64,000 nucleotides of DNA, from positions 167,592-231,591 of the forward strand of contig NZ_FMZO01000009.1 of NCBI RefSeq assembly GCF_900101395.1, written 5' to 3'. Origin of the DNA: Niabella drilacis. GTDB taxonomy: Bacteria > Bacteroidota > Bacteroidia > Chitinophagales > Chitinophagaceae. The notes under the pieces are model-generated. The model was not told the origin of the DNA and ran no database searches. It saw nothing but the letters and a program-made list of their open reading frames with translations. Below, one piece after another: positions 43,673-52,463 of the stretch. Numbering within the stretch: position 1 is the first letter of the stretch; each line of letters begins with the position of its first letter. The translations under genes were made by a program, and so were the position numbers.

Positions 43673-44299
43673 TCAGGAATGTTGTAACAGTGATTTAAAC
43701 CGGGCCATCGTGGTAAGGATGTTGTCATACACGATAGGATCAGAGACCCAGCGCGGAACCGAACCGCTTTTATTAGTGAGGATCTGGTAAGTAATGCGGC
43801 TCTGGTTCTGTGCCAGCTCATCCACCACCCACCTGCCTGCAGTACCCTCCAGGCGGGTCACATTTTTAAACTGCGGATATACCTGGTGCCGGATACTTTC
43901 AAAATAAATGATACCGGAATGAGAGAACGGATTGCCTTTAGCATAAGAATACCTTAAGCTGCAGTCCTGATCCTCCATCGGCCAGGGCAACGAATAGCGG
44001 ATGTAGTTTAGCCACACATTTTCATCCCGGGTGGGGGTAATCTTATACTGGCTCGATTTAACGTTCCAGCGGCTCCCTTTTCCGGCGTCTTTTAACAACG
44101 CCACTACATCTGCTGCGCCTGCACCCACTACGTCAAACGACAGTTTCAGTTCCCTTACTTTATTTCCGTTATGCATCACCCAGCGCTCATACAAACGAAT
44201 GCCGTCAGAAATTTTTACCAGCTTAAAATCACCGGAAGGTGCTGCACTCAATAAACCAGCCACCAGGACTAACAGTAACAGGATGGGTATCTTTTTCAT
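43673..44299 (-). CDS. exported START-domain lipid-binding protein
   Basis: A 208-residue protein with an N-terminal signal peptide (LLLLVLVAGLLSAAPSG). The rest is one START domain of the bacterial kind: GIRLYERWVMHNGNKVRELKL, GAGAADVVALLKDAGKGSRW, WLNYIRYSLPWPMEDQDCSL and ITYQILTNKSGSVPRW. START domains bind lipids or sterol-like ligands in a hydrophobic tunnel; here export to the periplasm suggests carriage of a lipid between membranes (inference). An ATG 7 codons upstream exists at 44320. Confidence 0.85.
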   Translation of the reverse strand: MKKIPILLLLVLVAGLLSAAPSGDFKLVKISDGIRLYERWVMHNGNKVRELKLSFDVVGAGAADVVALLKDAGKGSRWNVKSSQYKITPTRDENVWLNYIRYSLPWPMEDQDCSLRYSYAKGNPFSHSGIIYFESIRHQVYPQFKNVTRLEGTAGRWVVDELAQNQSRITYQILTNKSGSVPRWVSDPIVYDNILTTMARFKSLLQHS

Positions 44300-44530
44300 A
44301 AAACTATTTTTTACAAACATAACAGTACCGGTGTCCCTTTAAAAACAATAACGTACGAGCTGCACGATTTTGAGGGTGGGATGTTGGTTTTTTCTGTGAA
44401 CCGGTATCCGTATTTTATCATTAACATTTTTTAAGAAACCGTTCAAAAGCGCTTAATATCTGTAAGAAGAATGCGAAGTACAGCTGCAAATCGGACAAGC
44501 CCGAAAGGTACTCCGCATTCTGCAAAGGCA

Positions 44531-45241
44531 TTACCATCCTTTCACCGTTCCCGAGCCGGTAATTGCTGCCGAAACAACAGGATGCCCTACGTAGCGCACG
44601 TCCCCGCTGCCGGTAATTGTTACGTTCAGCTGATCTGTTGCCCATACTTTGGCATCGCCGGAACCTGTGAGGCGGAGCTTTACTTCATTGCTCTGTACCT
44701 GGTGCACATCATAGTTCCCGCTCCCGGTAAGGGTTACATCCTGGCTGTTACACTGCCCGGCGCTGACCGTCACATCGCCATTGCCACTGATCTGTGCTTT
44801 CAGCGAAGCAACGGACAGTTTTGCAAGGATCATATTACCGGAGCCTGTGAGCTTCAGGTCCATGGAACCAGCCGTTATTTCATCGAAAGCAGTAAAATTG
44901 CCGCTGCCGGTAAGGGTTACTGCGTTCAGGTCAGGAGCCGTCACATATACCGTTACACTTCCTCTTTTGATGGTCACGTTATTGGGTGTGCGGATCACCA
45001 GTTTTCCGTTGATCACTTCCGTAATCACATACCGCTGTACGTTATCCGCAGCAAGCACTTCCACTTTTGTTGCGGCCCCTTTGGTATATTCCACATGACC
45101 GCTGATTGTTGTTTCAATTTTATCAAAGCCTGTTACATTCCGCGTTTCCCGTACCGCCGGGCCATCCGGATATACTTTTTTACACCCCTGGGCGGCTGCC
45201 AGTAATAACACCATAAAAGATAAGAACAAGATCTGTTTCAT
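44531..45241 (-). CDS. head GIN domain lipoprotein (DUF2807)
   Basis: A 236-residue lipoprotein started at MKQILFLSF, because the extension upstream to 45304 overlaps the preceding gene's stop. AAAQGCKKV is the lipobox. The body is a beta-helix of the GIN/DUF2807 family with seven LTGSGN-like turns (LTGSGNFTAF, LTGSGNMIL, ISGNGDVTV, LTGSGNYDV, LTGSGDAKV, ITGSGDVRY, ITGSGTVKG). Such proteins are surface or periplasmic, sometimes next to anti-sigma factors. It closes an ECF-sigma operon, 37 bp after the LA_2272-type gene. Confidence 0.88.
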   Translation of the reverse strand: MKQILFLSFMVLLLAAAQGCKKVYPDGPAVRETRNVTGFDKIETTISGHVEYTKGAATKVEVLAADNVQRYVITEVINGKLVIRTPNNVTIKRGSVTVYVTAPDLNAVTLTGSGNFTAFDEITAGSMDLKLTGSGNMILAKLSVASLKAQISGNGDVTVSAGQCNSQDVTLTGSGNYDVHQVQSNEVKLRLTGSGDAKVWATDQLNVTITGSGDVRYVGHPVVSAAITGSGTVKGW

Positions 45242-45278
45242 TTTCGTTTTGATTTTTATATGTGATTGATTAGAATAA

Positions 45279-46301
45279 TTAAAGACGGATATTGATACCG
45301 GCAACAGCGCCCGGTGCTACGAGCAGCACCGATTCCCGCTTTTTGATCTTCCAGATATAATGCCCGGAGAACAACTCAGAATCCGACTGGTCCGTAAGAT
45401 ACAGGGCGGGCCCTACGGTTAGCTCTATGGCCGGTGTAACTTTTACTCCCAGCAATGTTCTTAACGATTCAATATGCCTGATAAAATTATGCACATCGGT
45501 CCGCGCAAGCAGCACCGCCTCCGTATTCACCCGTAAGCCACGGGCCAGCGGTATGCGGTATCCCAGGCCGGTTTCCATCTGGAGCACCGTGCTGTTCTGA
45601 TCCTTGTCCCTGGCCAGGCCTGCCCCTATAATGCCATAGGTCTTATAGCTCCCTGTGCGCAATACGATACCCGCCGACACATCATCGTAAACCTGCAGCC
45701 CGAGTTGCTTTTCGCCGGTTTTAATAAAGTTTAGAATGCCGATGGGATAGCGGGAGCTGTCAGCGATGTTGATGAGCCCCGACAACTGAATGCCCTTCAC
45801 GGTTTGGGCATTGTTAACCAAACCAGCGATCTGATAGCCGGCATGCCGCGATGTGTTGACCAGGCCGGCCAGCTGCAACAGGCTGTAATGGCTATAATTG
45901 CTTAGCCCGGCTACCTGTATAAACCCATTGCCGGCTTCCTGGTTGTGCAACCCTGCCAGTTGTAATCCTCTTCCATTCCGGGAGGTATTTACCAGGCCGG
46001 CAACGGCCACGCCTTTATTGGAACCTTTTACCTGGTTGACCAATCCGCTGACCATAACCCCACGATTGCTTCCGTAAAGTGTGGTGTGCAAACCGGCAAC
46101 GGAAGCGCCCTTGTTATCATGGTTCACACCCTGCAATATATGTAATGCAAAGGCCGGACTTATATCCCGCGCATAACGCCCCTGCGTGCTGATGGGGGTT
46201 ACCAGGCCCAGGTGCACTGTTTTGCCGGCGCTTTCCTGTGCAACCAGCTTCAAACCGGCAATAACAAATACCGGTAATAAAATAGAATGTTTAATTTTCA
46301 T
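45279..46301 (-). CDS. LA_2272-family surface-repeat protein
   Basis: A 340-residue exported protein. After a signal peptide (to about LKLVAQ) comes a region of about 60-190 with repeated turns of the form GVQLAGLVN (GVMVSGLVNQ, GVAVAGLVNT, GLQLAGLHNQ, LLQLAGLVNT, GIQLSGLINI). Each unit is about 17-22 residues and should form a beta-solenoid. A C-terminal part resembles a small barrel domain. It shares its repeat with the gene upstream (577 residues) and both are in the same operon. The function is unknown. Confidence 0.78.
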   Translation of the reverse strand: MKIKHSILLPVFVIAGLKLVAQESAGKTVHLGLVTPISTQGRYARDISPAFALHILQGVNHDNKGASVAGLHTTLYGSNRGVMVSGLVNQVKGSNKGVAVAGLVNTSRNGRGLQLAGLHNQEAGNGFIQVAGLSNYSHYSLLQLAGLVNTSRHAGYQIAGLVNNAQTVKGIQLSGLINIADSSRYPIGILNFIKTGEKQLGLQVYDDVSAGIVLRTGSYKTYGIIGAGLARDKDQNSTVLQMETGLGYRIPLARGLRVNTEAVLLARTDVHNFIRHIESLRTLLGVKVTPAIELTVGPALYLTDQSDSELFSGHYIWKIKKRESVLLVAPGAVAGINIRL

Positions 46302-46359
46302 GTCTTTAGTAATGTATATCTCTAATACATCCTAAAGCATTATTACCCCTATGCTGCTA

Positions 46360-48093
46360 TTAAAAAAGATTCATCCCTATGGTCCAGCCCAGGCTTAAGG
46401 GCTTACGGCTGTTTTCGTTCAGGGTGATCATATTGCGGCGAAAGCCGGTATAGAGGTTCCGGCCCTCATTATTCCCCGTAAGCTGATACTGCAACCGGGG
46501 ACCTGTAAACAATTGCAGCCTGGGACTTGCCTGGTAAACCAGCAATGGCTGAAAACAGACGTTATCGTAATCCGTGTTGAACTCTTTTGCCGTGGTATAA
46601 AACAGGCTTACCAGTTCAGCTGCCATTTTTATCTTCCGCTTCAGCCTCCACTCGCTACCCAGCCCATAACCAAACAGGTAGTAGCCCCCGGGATCACCGG
46701 CCTGCACCCAACCCACTTGAAGGATATTATATAAAGCCCGGTTCCCCGACTTATAACTGAGATTGACCTGGCCGTTCTCCTGTGCGGATACCGATAGCGC
46801 GTGCTTGCCGTTACGGTGATAGTTAATGGGGCCAATAGCAATACCCCTGAGCGTGTCCGCCAGGTTTACAACACCTAATTGAAACCCATTGATCTTCTTT
46901 GCACGGTTCACCAAACCAGCTACCTGGGTTCCCTGCGTCATGGTTATTGTTACATTCACCAATCCCGAGAGCTGCAGGCCCTTCTGAAAAACGGAGGTAC
47001 GGTTTACCAGCCCTGACAGTTGCATTCCTTTTTTTACGCTATGCGCGTTATTGGCGATACCGGCTATCTGCAAACCGGTGAATGCCTGTGTTTCGTTATA
47101 CCATCCGGCTATCTGCACACCGCTTACGGCGCTCTTGTCGGCATTGGCAAGCCCGCCGATCTGTATGCCGCTTACGGTATCGCCGGCATAGTTATAAAGC
47201 CCGCCGATCTGTACGCCGCTCACGCTGCCCCCCACAATATTGGCCAGCCCTCCTATTTGCAGGGAACGCACGTGTTTTTGCACTATATTGAATAAGCCCC
47301 CTATTTCTAGCGCGTCCACCTGCGCTGCGTATCCGCCCAATACATTAAAGGACAGGTTGTTCTCCTGCTGTCCTTTCAATACATTTTTTGTAGCAATACC
47401 CGGAAGGAGTCCCAGCTGGAATTTCTGCCGGTAAAAATAGTTTTTCAGGTTGACGCTGCTCAGCTTCTGCCGCGTGCCGATCAGCCTGCGGGCCAGCCAG
47501 TGTTTTTGTACGTACACCATCCGCACTTCACTCTCTTCCATTATGCGGGGCACCAGCGGCACATTCAGCGCCTTGTTATTCTTGCTGTCAATGGGCAGAA
47601 TGGTGTCGTAGTATGAGATCCGGTTTATGGTTAGCTGCATATTGGCCGATTGGGGCATCCGCAGTGAAAATTGCCCCTGCTCATCCGACATCGTCCCGAT
47701 CTGCAACTCCGGTATATAAACGCTGGCATAGGCCACGGGCGCCTGATCTGTAGCATCAAACAAACGCCCCTCCACCACAATATAAGGAAGCTCCCTTTTA
47801 CGGATAACTACCTTATTATTCTGCACAAGGTACTGGTATTCGTTATCAAAGATCATATCCAGTATCTGCCGCACCGGCTTATCCGATACAGCAAAAGAGA
47901 TCTTTTTCTGGTTTTTGATAAACTGGTTATCGTAGGAAAAATAAAACCCGGCCCGGGCTTCGATCTGCATCAGTGCATCATACATGGTAATATTCCTGAA
48001 ATCAACAGAAATCACTTTTTCCAATAGTGCCTGCTGGGCTATAACAAACGAACCCGAAAAAAAAAGCAGCAAGGTTAAGATATACTTTTTCAA
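46360..48093 (-). CDS. STN plus carboxypeptidase-like plus surface-repeat protein
   Basis: A 577-residue exported protein. Order: signal peptide (1-20), STN domain (about 22-98; ISVDFRNITMYDALMQIE, SDKPVRQILDMIF), a carboxypeptidase regulatory-like beta-sandwich (about 105-185), LA_2272-type surface repeats (about 260-425; ALEIGGLFN, LQIGGLANIV, GVQIGGLYN, GMQLSGLVN), and a barrel-like C-terminus. STN is the same domain that TonB receptors use to contact FecR. Here it sits on a non-TonB protein immediately downstream of fecR (5 bp), so it may signal to FecR. Confidence 0.8.
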   Translation of the reverse strand: MKKYILTLLLFFSGSFVIAQQALLEKVISVDFRNITMYDALMQIEARAGFYFSYDNQFIKNQKKISFAVSDKPVRQILDMIFDNEYQYLVQNNKVVIRKRELPYIVVEGRLFDATDQAPVAYASVYIPELQIGTMSDEQGQFSLRMPQSANMQLTINRISYYDTILPIDSKNNKALNVPLVPRIMEESEVRMVYVQKHWLARRLIGTRQKLSSVNLKNYFYRQKFQLGLLPGIATKNVLKGQQENNLSFNVLGGYAAQVDALEIGGLFNIVQKHVRSLQIGGLANIVGGSVSGVQIGGLYNYAGDTVSGIQIGGLANADKSAVSGVQIAGWYNETQAFTGLQIAGIANNAHSVKKGMQLSGLVNRTSVFQKGLQLSGLVNVTITMTQGTQVAGLVNRAKKINGFQLGVVNLADTLRGIAIGPINYHRNGKHALSVSAQENGQVNLSYKSGNRALYNILQVGWVQAGDPGGYYLFGYGLGSEWRLKRKIKMAAELVSLFYTTAKEFNTDYDNVCFQPLLVYQASPRLQLFTGPRLQYQLTGNNEGRNLYTGFRRNMITLNENSRKPLSLGWTIGMNLF

Positions 48094-48098
48094 AAGGC

Positions 48099-49052
48099 TT
48101 ATTTAGTAATGACGTAATGATTCTCCTTCTTTTGCCAGGTTGCATTCATCGTTAGTGCAATATTCTCTATGGCCTGCTCCGGGGCTTCATAGGAAAAATA
48201 GGTACTGGTTATCTTTCTACCCGCAAGGGCCGGATCCAGCACGATCTCTATATTGTACAGCTCCTCCAGTATACGTACCAGCTGATCGATGCGCATGTCT
48301 CTGCACCGGATCGTTTGCGTTTCCAGCACCTCGTCGATCACGGTTTTCATATCACGCAGCTGCAATTGTCCTGTATGATTATCCTTTACGATCTTCTGAT
48401 GCGCCACGGCCGTTACCATTTGACCTCCGACGGTTGCTTTTACCTTTCCGGAGCGCACAAATACTGTATTAAAATCGGCACGCTGCTGTATGGTAAACGA
48501 AGTGCCCAGCACCTGTACATCCATATCCTGGTTATGAATTATAAAAGGCCGGCCGGGATCGCGGGCTATGTCGAACTGCGCATCCCCCTTCAGGACAACG
48601 ACCCTGTCTTTTTCATTAAAGTTCTTATCGATCTCCAGCCGCGCATTCGGATAAAGTACAATACTGCTCTTATCCTTTAACCGGATATTCCTGGCTGCCG
48701 CCTGTGCCGTATATTCACGGGGCCCCGGCCTGTTCATCATAAAAAACAGTACCACAAGTCCCGCAAAAGACGCCGCAATGGCGCCTGCCTGCCACCATTT
48801 CATTCGCATGATCCTGGCCGGGCGACGGGGCGGGGCGGACGCCGTATTATCAATCTGCGCCTGTACCTGTTCCCAGGCCCGTTCTTTATTATAAAGTGTA
48901 TAGGACCCGCTCATCCGGGAAGCCTCCCAGGTACGGATCGTCTTTTCATAAATCGCTTCATGGGCCGGATCCTCCAGTAACCACTGCTCCACTTCCTTTT
49001 GTTCCGAAGCATCCAACAGCTGCTCATGATAGGCTACCAGTTTATGCTCCAT
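48099..49052 (-). CDS. FecR-family anti-sigma factor
   Basis: A 317-residue FecR-type regulator. The N-terminal cytoplasmic domain (about 1-80) binds the sigma factor. A single membrane helix at about 89-108 (AGAIAASFAGLVVLFFMM) leads to the periplasmic FecR domain (about 115-215; VVLKGDAQFDIARDPGRPF). A DUF4974 segment (about 250-315; DQLVRILEELYNIEIVLD) ends the protein. It starts 3 bp after the ECF sigma gene. In the studied Fec paradigm FecR holds or activates the sigma factor in response to an outer-membrane signal. Confidence 0.93.
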   Translation of the reverse strand: MEHKLVAYHEQLLDASEQKEVEQWLLEDPAHEAIYEKTIRTWEASRMSGSYTLYNKERAWEQVQAQIDNTASAPPRRPARIMRMKWWQAGAIAASFAGLVVLFFMMNRPGPREYTAQAAARNIRLKDKSSIVLYPNARLEIDKNFNEKDRVVVLKGDAQFDIARDPGRPFIIHNQDMDVQVLGTSFTIQQRADFNTVFVRSGKVKATVGGQMVTAVAHQKIVKDNHTGQLQLRDMKTVIDEVLETQTIRCRDMRIDQLVRILEELYNIEIVLDPALAGRKITSTYFSYEAPEQAIENIALTMNATWQKKENHYVITK

Positions 49053-49055
49053 ATC

Positions 49056-49595
49056 TCATAAATTGAAAAGTTGATGAATAAATAAAAGCAACAGGCTCAC
49101 CAGGTATGCCGCCAGGCCGCCCCGCAGGAACTTCAAAGCCTTCGTCATATGGTTTTCCACTGTTTTTACCGACAGGTCCAGTTCTCCGGCAACCTCCCGG
49201 TAGCTCAGCCCAAGCTGACGGCACATATAAAAGACCGTGGCGCATTTCTCCGGCAGCCGGTTCAGCAATCCCTGTATCTGCTCCTGCAGCTCTTTTTGCT
49301 CCGCAGTATTACCCCTGTCGGCCTCATCACCAGTAACCCTTGCAGTATGCGCATAAACAGCCTGCACGCCTTTATGCTTCAGGTGGTTGAGACATGTGTT
49401 CCGCACAGCAGTGTACAGGTATGCCTTTACGGAAGCCTCATTGATCGTAGCCCGGGTTTCCCAAAGCCGTATAAAAACGTTCTGCAAAATGTCCTCCACA
49501 TAGACTTCCGACCTCAGTATGGAGCAGGCATAGCCGTACAATGCCTCATAATGAAGATCAAAAACCTGCCTGTATTGAACACTGTCCAAAGCCAT
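49056..49595 (-). CDS. ECF RNA polymerase sigma factor
   Basis: A 179-residue sigma-70 ECF factor, Bacteroidota FecI-like group. Region 2 (about 10-75) has VFDLHYEALYGYACSIL and YVEDILQNVFIRLWE; region 4 (about 120-170) has LNRLPEKCATVFYMCRQLG, SYREVAGELDLSVKTVENH. I start at ATG 49595: a -7 box lies at 49605-49612, inside the upstream extension that would begin at 49646. It heads an operon of at least five genes (sigma, fecR, two surface-repeat proteins, GIN). Confidence 0.92.
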   Translation of the reverse strand: MALDSVQYRQVFDLHYEALYGYACSILRSEVYVEDILQNVFIRLWETRATINEASVKAYLYTAVRNTCLNHLKHKGVQAVYAHTARVTGDEADRGNTAEQKELQEQIQGLLNRLPEKCATVFYMCRQLGLSYREVAGELDLSVKTVENHMTKALKFLRGGLAAYLVSLLLLFIHQLFNL

Positions 49596-49604
49596 TTCCT
49601 GTTG

Positions 49605-49612
49605 CAAATATA
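49605..49612 (-). promoter_or_regulatory. -7 box of the ECF sigma operon
   Basis: On the minus strand TATATTTG matches TAnnTTTG and is 9 nt from the ATG at 49595. It suggests a housekeeping-sigma promoter for the operon and fixes the sigma start. Confidence 0.5.
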
Positions 49613-49759
49613 GTTGCGCTCTTAATGAATACAATCCAAATGGCATTTTCCCCTATGCTCAAAAATATTTTTTTTTTAATTTTCCGGGCGGCATTCCCGT
49701 AGTTTCTGTAAACAACGTTAAAACGGCGCGGTAAAACCACCCGCCCGCCATTTTTTGGC

Positions 49760-49767
49760 TACCTTTA
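49760..49767 (+). promoter_or_regulatory. -7 box of the M1 peptidase gene
   Basis: TACCTTTA is one mismatch from TAnnTTTG and lies 13 nt before the ATG at 49781. Confidence 0.4.
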
Positions 49768-49780
49768 AAAAAATGTGTTC

Positions 49781-51358
49781 ATGAAGAAAATATTCACGCT
49801 TATTTTTACGGCTGTTGTTGCCGTTGGTTCTGCGCAGGAGGGATATTGGCAACAAGACCTGAAATACGATATGGAGGTAACGCTGAATGATAAAACCCAA
49901 TCGCTTACCGGAAAACAAACGATCCAATACAAAAATAATTCACCGGAAACGCTCGATTTCATCTGGTTTCATCTTTGGCCCAATGCCTATAAGAACGACT
50001 CCACCGCCCTGCTGAAACAGATCCGGAGTGATCTTTCCAGGACGGAAAAACTTGGCTCCATCACCTATGGTTCTATTGACGGGCTCAATTTTAAAGTAGA
50101 CGGCAAAACGGCAAAAACGGAACCCCATTCCAACCCGGAATATATCGATATTATTAAAGTACTGCTTCCTGCCCCGCTCAAACCCGGAGCCACCGCCACT
50201 ATTACGACCAACTTCCGGGTAAAGCTCCCCTCCTACTTTTCAAGATCCGGTTTTGCCGATGGCGAATACATGGTTTGCCAGTGGTACCCCAAGCCTGCCG
50301 TCTTTGACAGGAACGGATGGCATGAGTTCCCCTACCTCGATATGGGAGAATTCTACAGCGAATATGCCGATTATAATGTAAAGATCACGCTTCCTGCCGA
50401 CTACGTGGTGGGTGCCACGGGTGTTTTACAGGATAAAGATGAGCTGGAGCGTTATAAATCTATTGGCCGCATGAATACTTTTGCGAGACTTTCCCCGCCC
50501 AAACTTTACAAACCGGCTAAAGCAGGCTTAAAAACGCTGACCTATACAGCAGAAGATGTGCCGGACTTTGCCTGGTTTGCAGAAAAAGGACTGGTGATCC
50601 AATACGACACTATACAGTTAAAGGATAAAACGGTAGATGCTTTCACCTATTATCACAACCAGCCGGTTACTCTGTGGAACAACAGTATCGACTATGTAAA
50701 GGATGCTGTCCGCCATTACAGCCAGTGGATCGGTCCCTATCAATACCCCACGGTGCAGGCTATTGAAGGTCCTAAAAATAATTCAAGCGGGGGAATGGAG
50801 TACCCCATGATCACATTGATCACCTGCCCCGATGCCACCAGTGAATACCTGGATGGTGTGATCGCGCATGAAGTGGGGCACAACTGGTTTATGAGCATGC
50901 TGGGCTCCAATGAGCGGGCGCATACCTGGCAGGATGAGGGGCTGAACACCTACTACCAGTTCCGGTATGAGGCCGAAAAGTACCATTACAATTCGGTAGC
51001 CCGGGAGTCAATACCGGAGGAGATCAAAAAGCTGCCTGTGCGGGACTTCCAGGAGCGGATCTACCTGGCGCTTGCGCAGATTCCCATGCAAAGCGTTATA
51101 GAGCAGCCGGCCGCAGACTTTAAAACATCGGAGGACTATGGCCTGATCTCCTACATCAAAACAGCTATCTGGATGTACCTGCTGGAACACCAGTATGGCC
51201 AGGACAAGATCGATAAAGCCTTCCAGGATTATTTTAACACCTGGAAAAACAAGCATCCCCGGCCGGAAGACATGAAGGCCTCTTTTGAGAAAAGCCTGGG
51301 AACAAATCTTGACCGGTTCTTTGGTCTTCTTAAAAAACAGGGTTCACTCCTTCAATAA
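49781..51358 (+). CDS. M1-family metallopeptidase
   Basis: A 525-residue exported aminopeptidase-type protein with a signal peptide (to about VGSAQ). I start at ATG MKKIFT, since a GTG two codons earlier is less likely. The exopeptidase motif is GGMEYP, and the zinc site is HEVGHNWF followed 18 residues later by Glu (HTWQDEGLNTY), the M1 HEXXH-x18-E spacing. It is shorter than the about 850-residue PepN and lacks its C-terminal domain. It probably trims peptides in the periplasm or outside. The SDR gene begins 6 bp after its stop. Confidence 0.9.
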   Translation: MKKIFTLIFTAVVAVGSAQEGYWQQDLKYDMEVTLNDKTQSLTGKQTIQYKNNSPETLDFIWFHLWPNAYKNDSTALLKQIRSDLSRTEKLGSITYGSIDGLNFKVDGKTAKTEPHSNPEYIDIIKVLLPAPLKPGATATITTNFRVKLPSYFSRSGFADGEYMVCQWYPKPAVFDRNGWHEFPYLDMGEFYSEYADYNVKITLPADYVVGATGVLQDKDELERYKSIGRMNTFARLSPPKLYKPAKAGLKTLTYTAEDVPDFAWFAEKGLVIQYDTIQLKDKTVDAFTYYHNQPVTLWNNSIDYVKDAVRHYSQWIGPYQYPTVQAIEGPKNNSSGGMEYPMITLITCPDATSEYLDGVIAHEVGHNWFMSMLGSNERAHTWQDEGLNTYYQFRYEAEKYHYNSVARESIPEEIKKLPVRDFQERIYLALAQIPMQSVIEQPAADFKTSEDYGLISYIKTAIWMYLLEHQYGQDKIDKAFQDYFNTWKNKHPRPEDMKASFEKSLGTNLDRFFGLLKKQGSLLQ

Positions 51359-51364
51359 TCATCT

Positions 51365-52150
51365 ATGCACATCTCTTTAAAAAATAAAAAGGCCCTGGTA
51401 GGCGCCAGCAGTAGCGGACTGGGAAAAGCCATTGCCTGGCAGCTGGCCGAAAGCGGTGCCACGGTGACCCTGCTGGCACGGCACAAAGCAATATTGCAGC
51501 CGCTGGCTGCTTCCCTGCCGGCGCCCGAAAACCAGCAACACCAATATATCGCCACGGATTTTTCGGATATTGATGCATTCCGGAAGTGCATTGATCATTA
51601 TTTTTCCGGCAATTCAGTAGATATCCTTGTCAATAACACCAGCGGTCCCAGTCCGGGCACAGCGCTGGAGAAAAAAGATGCAGACTATGTAACGGCTTTT
51701 AACCTCTTGTTCCGCACGGTTCAGTACACCACGGAAAAAGCGTTGCCGCATATGATCGCAAGCCGTTTTGGGAGGATCATAAACCTTACTTCCAGATCTG
51801 TAAAAGAACCTATTGAAGCCCTGGCTTTATCCAATACGATCCGCTCTGCCGTGGTTACCTGGGGAAAGACCCTGGCCACACAGGTAGCAAAAGATCACAT
51901 AACGGTCAACAATATCCTAACCGGGAACTTTGAAACGGACCGCATTATGGAATTGTATGAACGGGAAGCCATTGCCAGGAACATGCCGCCGGAGGAATAC
52001 AAAAAACAGGCACTGGAAGCCATTCCCATGAAACGGCTGGGGCAACCGGAGGAAATGGGAAACCTGGTCACATTCCTGGCTTCGGAACAGGCAGCTTATA
52101 TTACCGGAACCAATATTGCGATTGACGGGGGATTGATAAAAGGAGTTTGA
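51365..52150 (+). CDS. SDR family protein lacking the catalytic Tyr-Lys
   Basis: A 261-residue short-chain dehydrogenase-like protein. The N-terminal cofactor motif reads ALVGASSSGLGKAIAWQLAE and the next block is NNTSGPSPG. In the place of the usual YxxxK the sequence is LALSNTIRSAVVTWGKTLA, so the Tyr is absent and the Lys appears replaced by Ile or Arg. The C-terminus (LGQPEEMGNLVTFLASEQAAY, TGTNIAIDGG) is typical. Such divergent SDRs exist widely with unclear activity. It follows the M1 peptidase closely and is likely co-transcribed. Confidence 0.85.
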   Translation: MHISLKNKKALVGASSSGLGKAIAWQLAESGATVTLLARHKAILQPLAASLPAPENQQHQYIATDFSDIDAFRKCIDHYFSGNSVDILVNNTSGPSPGTALEKKDADYVTAFNLLFRTVQYTTEKALPHMIASRFGRIINLTSRSVKEPIEALALSNTIRSAVVTWGKTLATQVAKDHITVNNILTGNFETDRIMELYEREAIARNMPPEEYKKQALEAIPMKRLGQPEEMGNLVTFLASEQAAYITGTNIAIDGGLIKGV

Positions 52151-52463
52151 GGGGAACTGGTGAAATGTTTTTAGCAGGAAATGAAATGTGAAATGTGAAC
52201 TCTTTTACTTCTCACATTTCGCTCTTTTATTTGAAGTTTGACGTTGGAATCCGGTTTCATACCCGGTAATCAGAGCGTGTGTCAATGGTTAATGGCCGAT
52301 TGTTCCTGGCAAAAACTGCAGTCCCCGGTCCTGTTTGTGGGTTTATTGTCTAAGATCTAACAGCTATCGTCTTTTAAAGTGTCCGTTGGATCCCGTTTCA
52401 TACTTGTTATAAATCCCATATTTCCACATCTTCAAATTTTCAAAATCTGCCTACCTTTGCCGG
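52151..52463. repeat. 313-bp repeat-mosaic intergenic region
   Basis: It holds an inverted repeat GAAATGTGA (52190-52198) with TCACATTTC (52212-52220) just after the SDR stop. Two copies of a unit around GTTGGATCCGGTTTCATACC follow (about 52242-52273 and 52384-52409). A CATCTTCAAATTTTCAAAATC element at 52425-52446 ends the gap. The -7 box of the ABC-F gene follows. No coding signal is seen. Confidence 0.5.
52452..52459 (+). promoter_or_regulatory. -7 box of the ABC-F gene, 4 nt from ATG
   Basis: TACCTTTG matches the consensus exactly. Four bases separate it from the ATG at 52464, so the transcript should be leaderless or nearly so. Confidence 0.5.

Noticed and set aside
44471..45205. Plus-strand 244-residue frame opposite the GIN gene
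   Set aside because: It is antisense to a repetitive beta-helix gene, with no recognisable domain.
49613..49646. Upstream start of the ECF sigma factor at 49646
   Set aside because: The extension contains the promoter -7 box and adds residues not seen in ECF factors.
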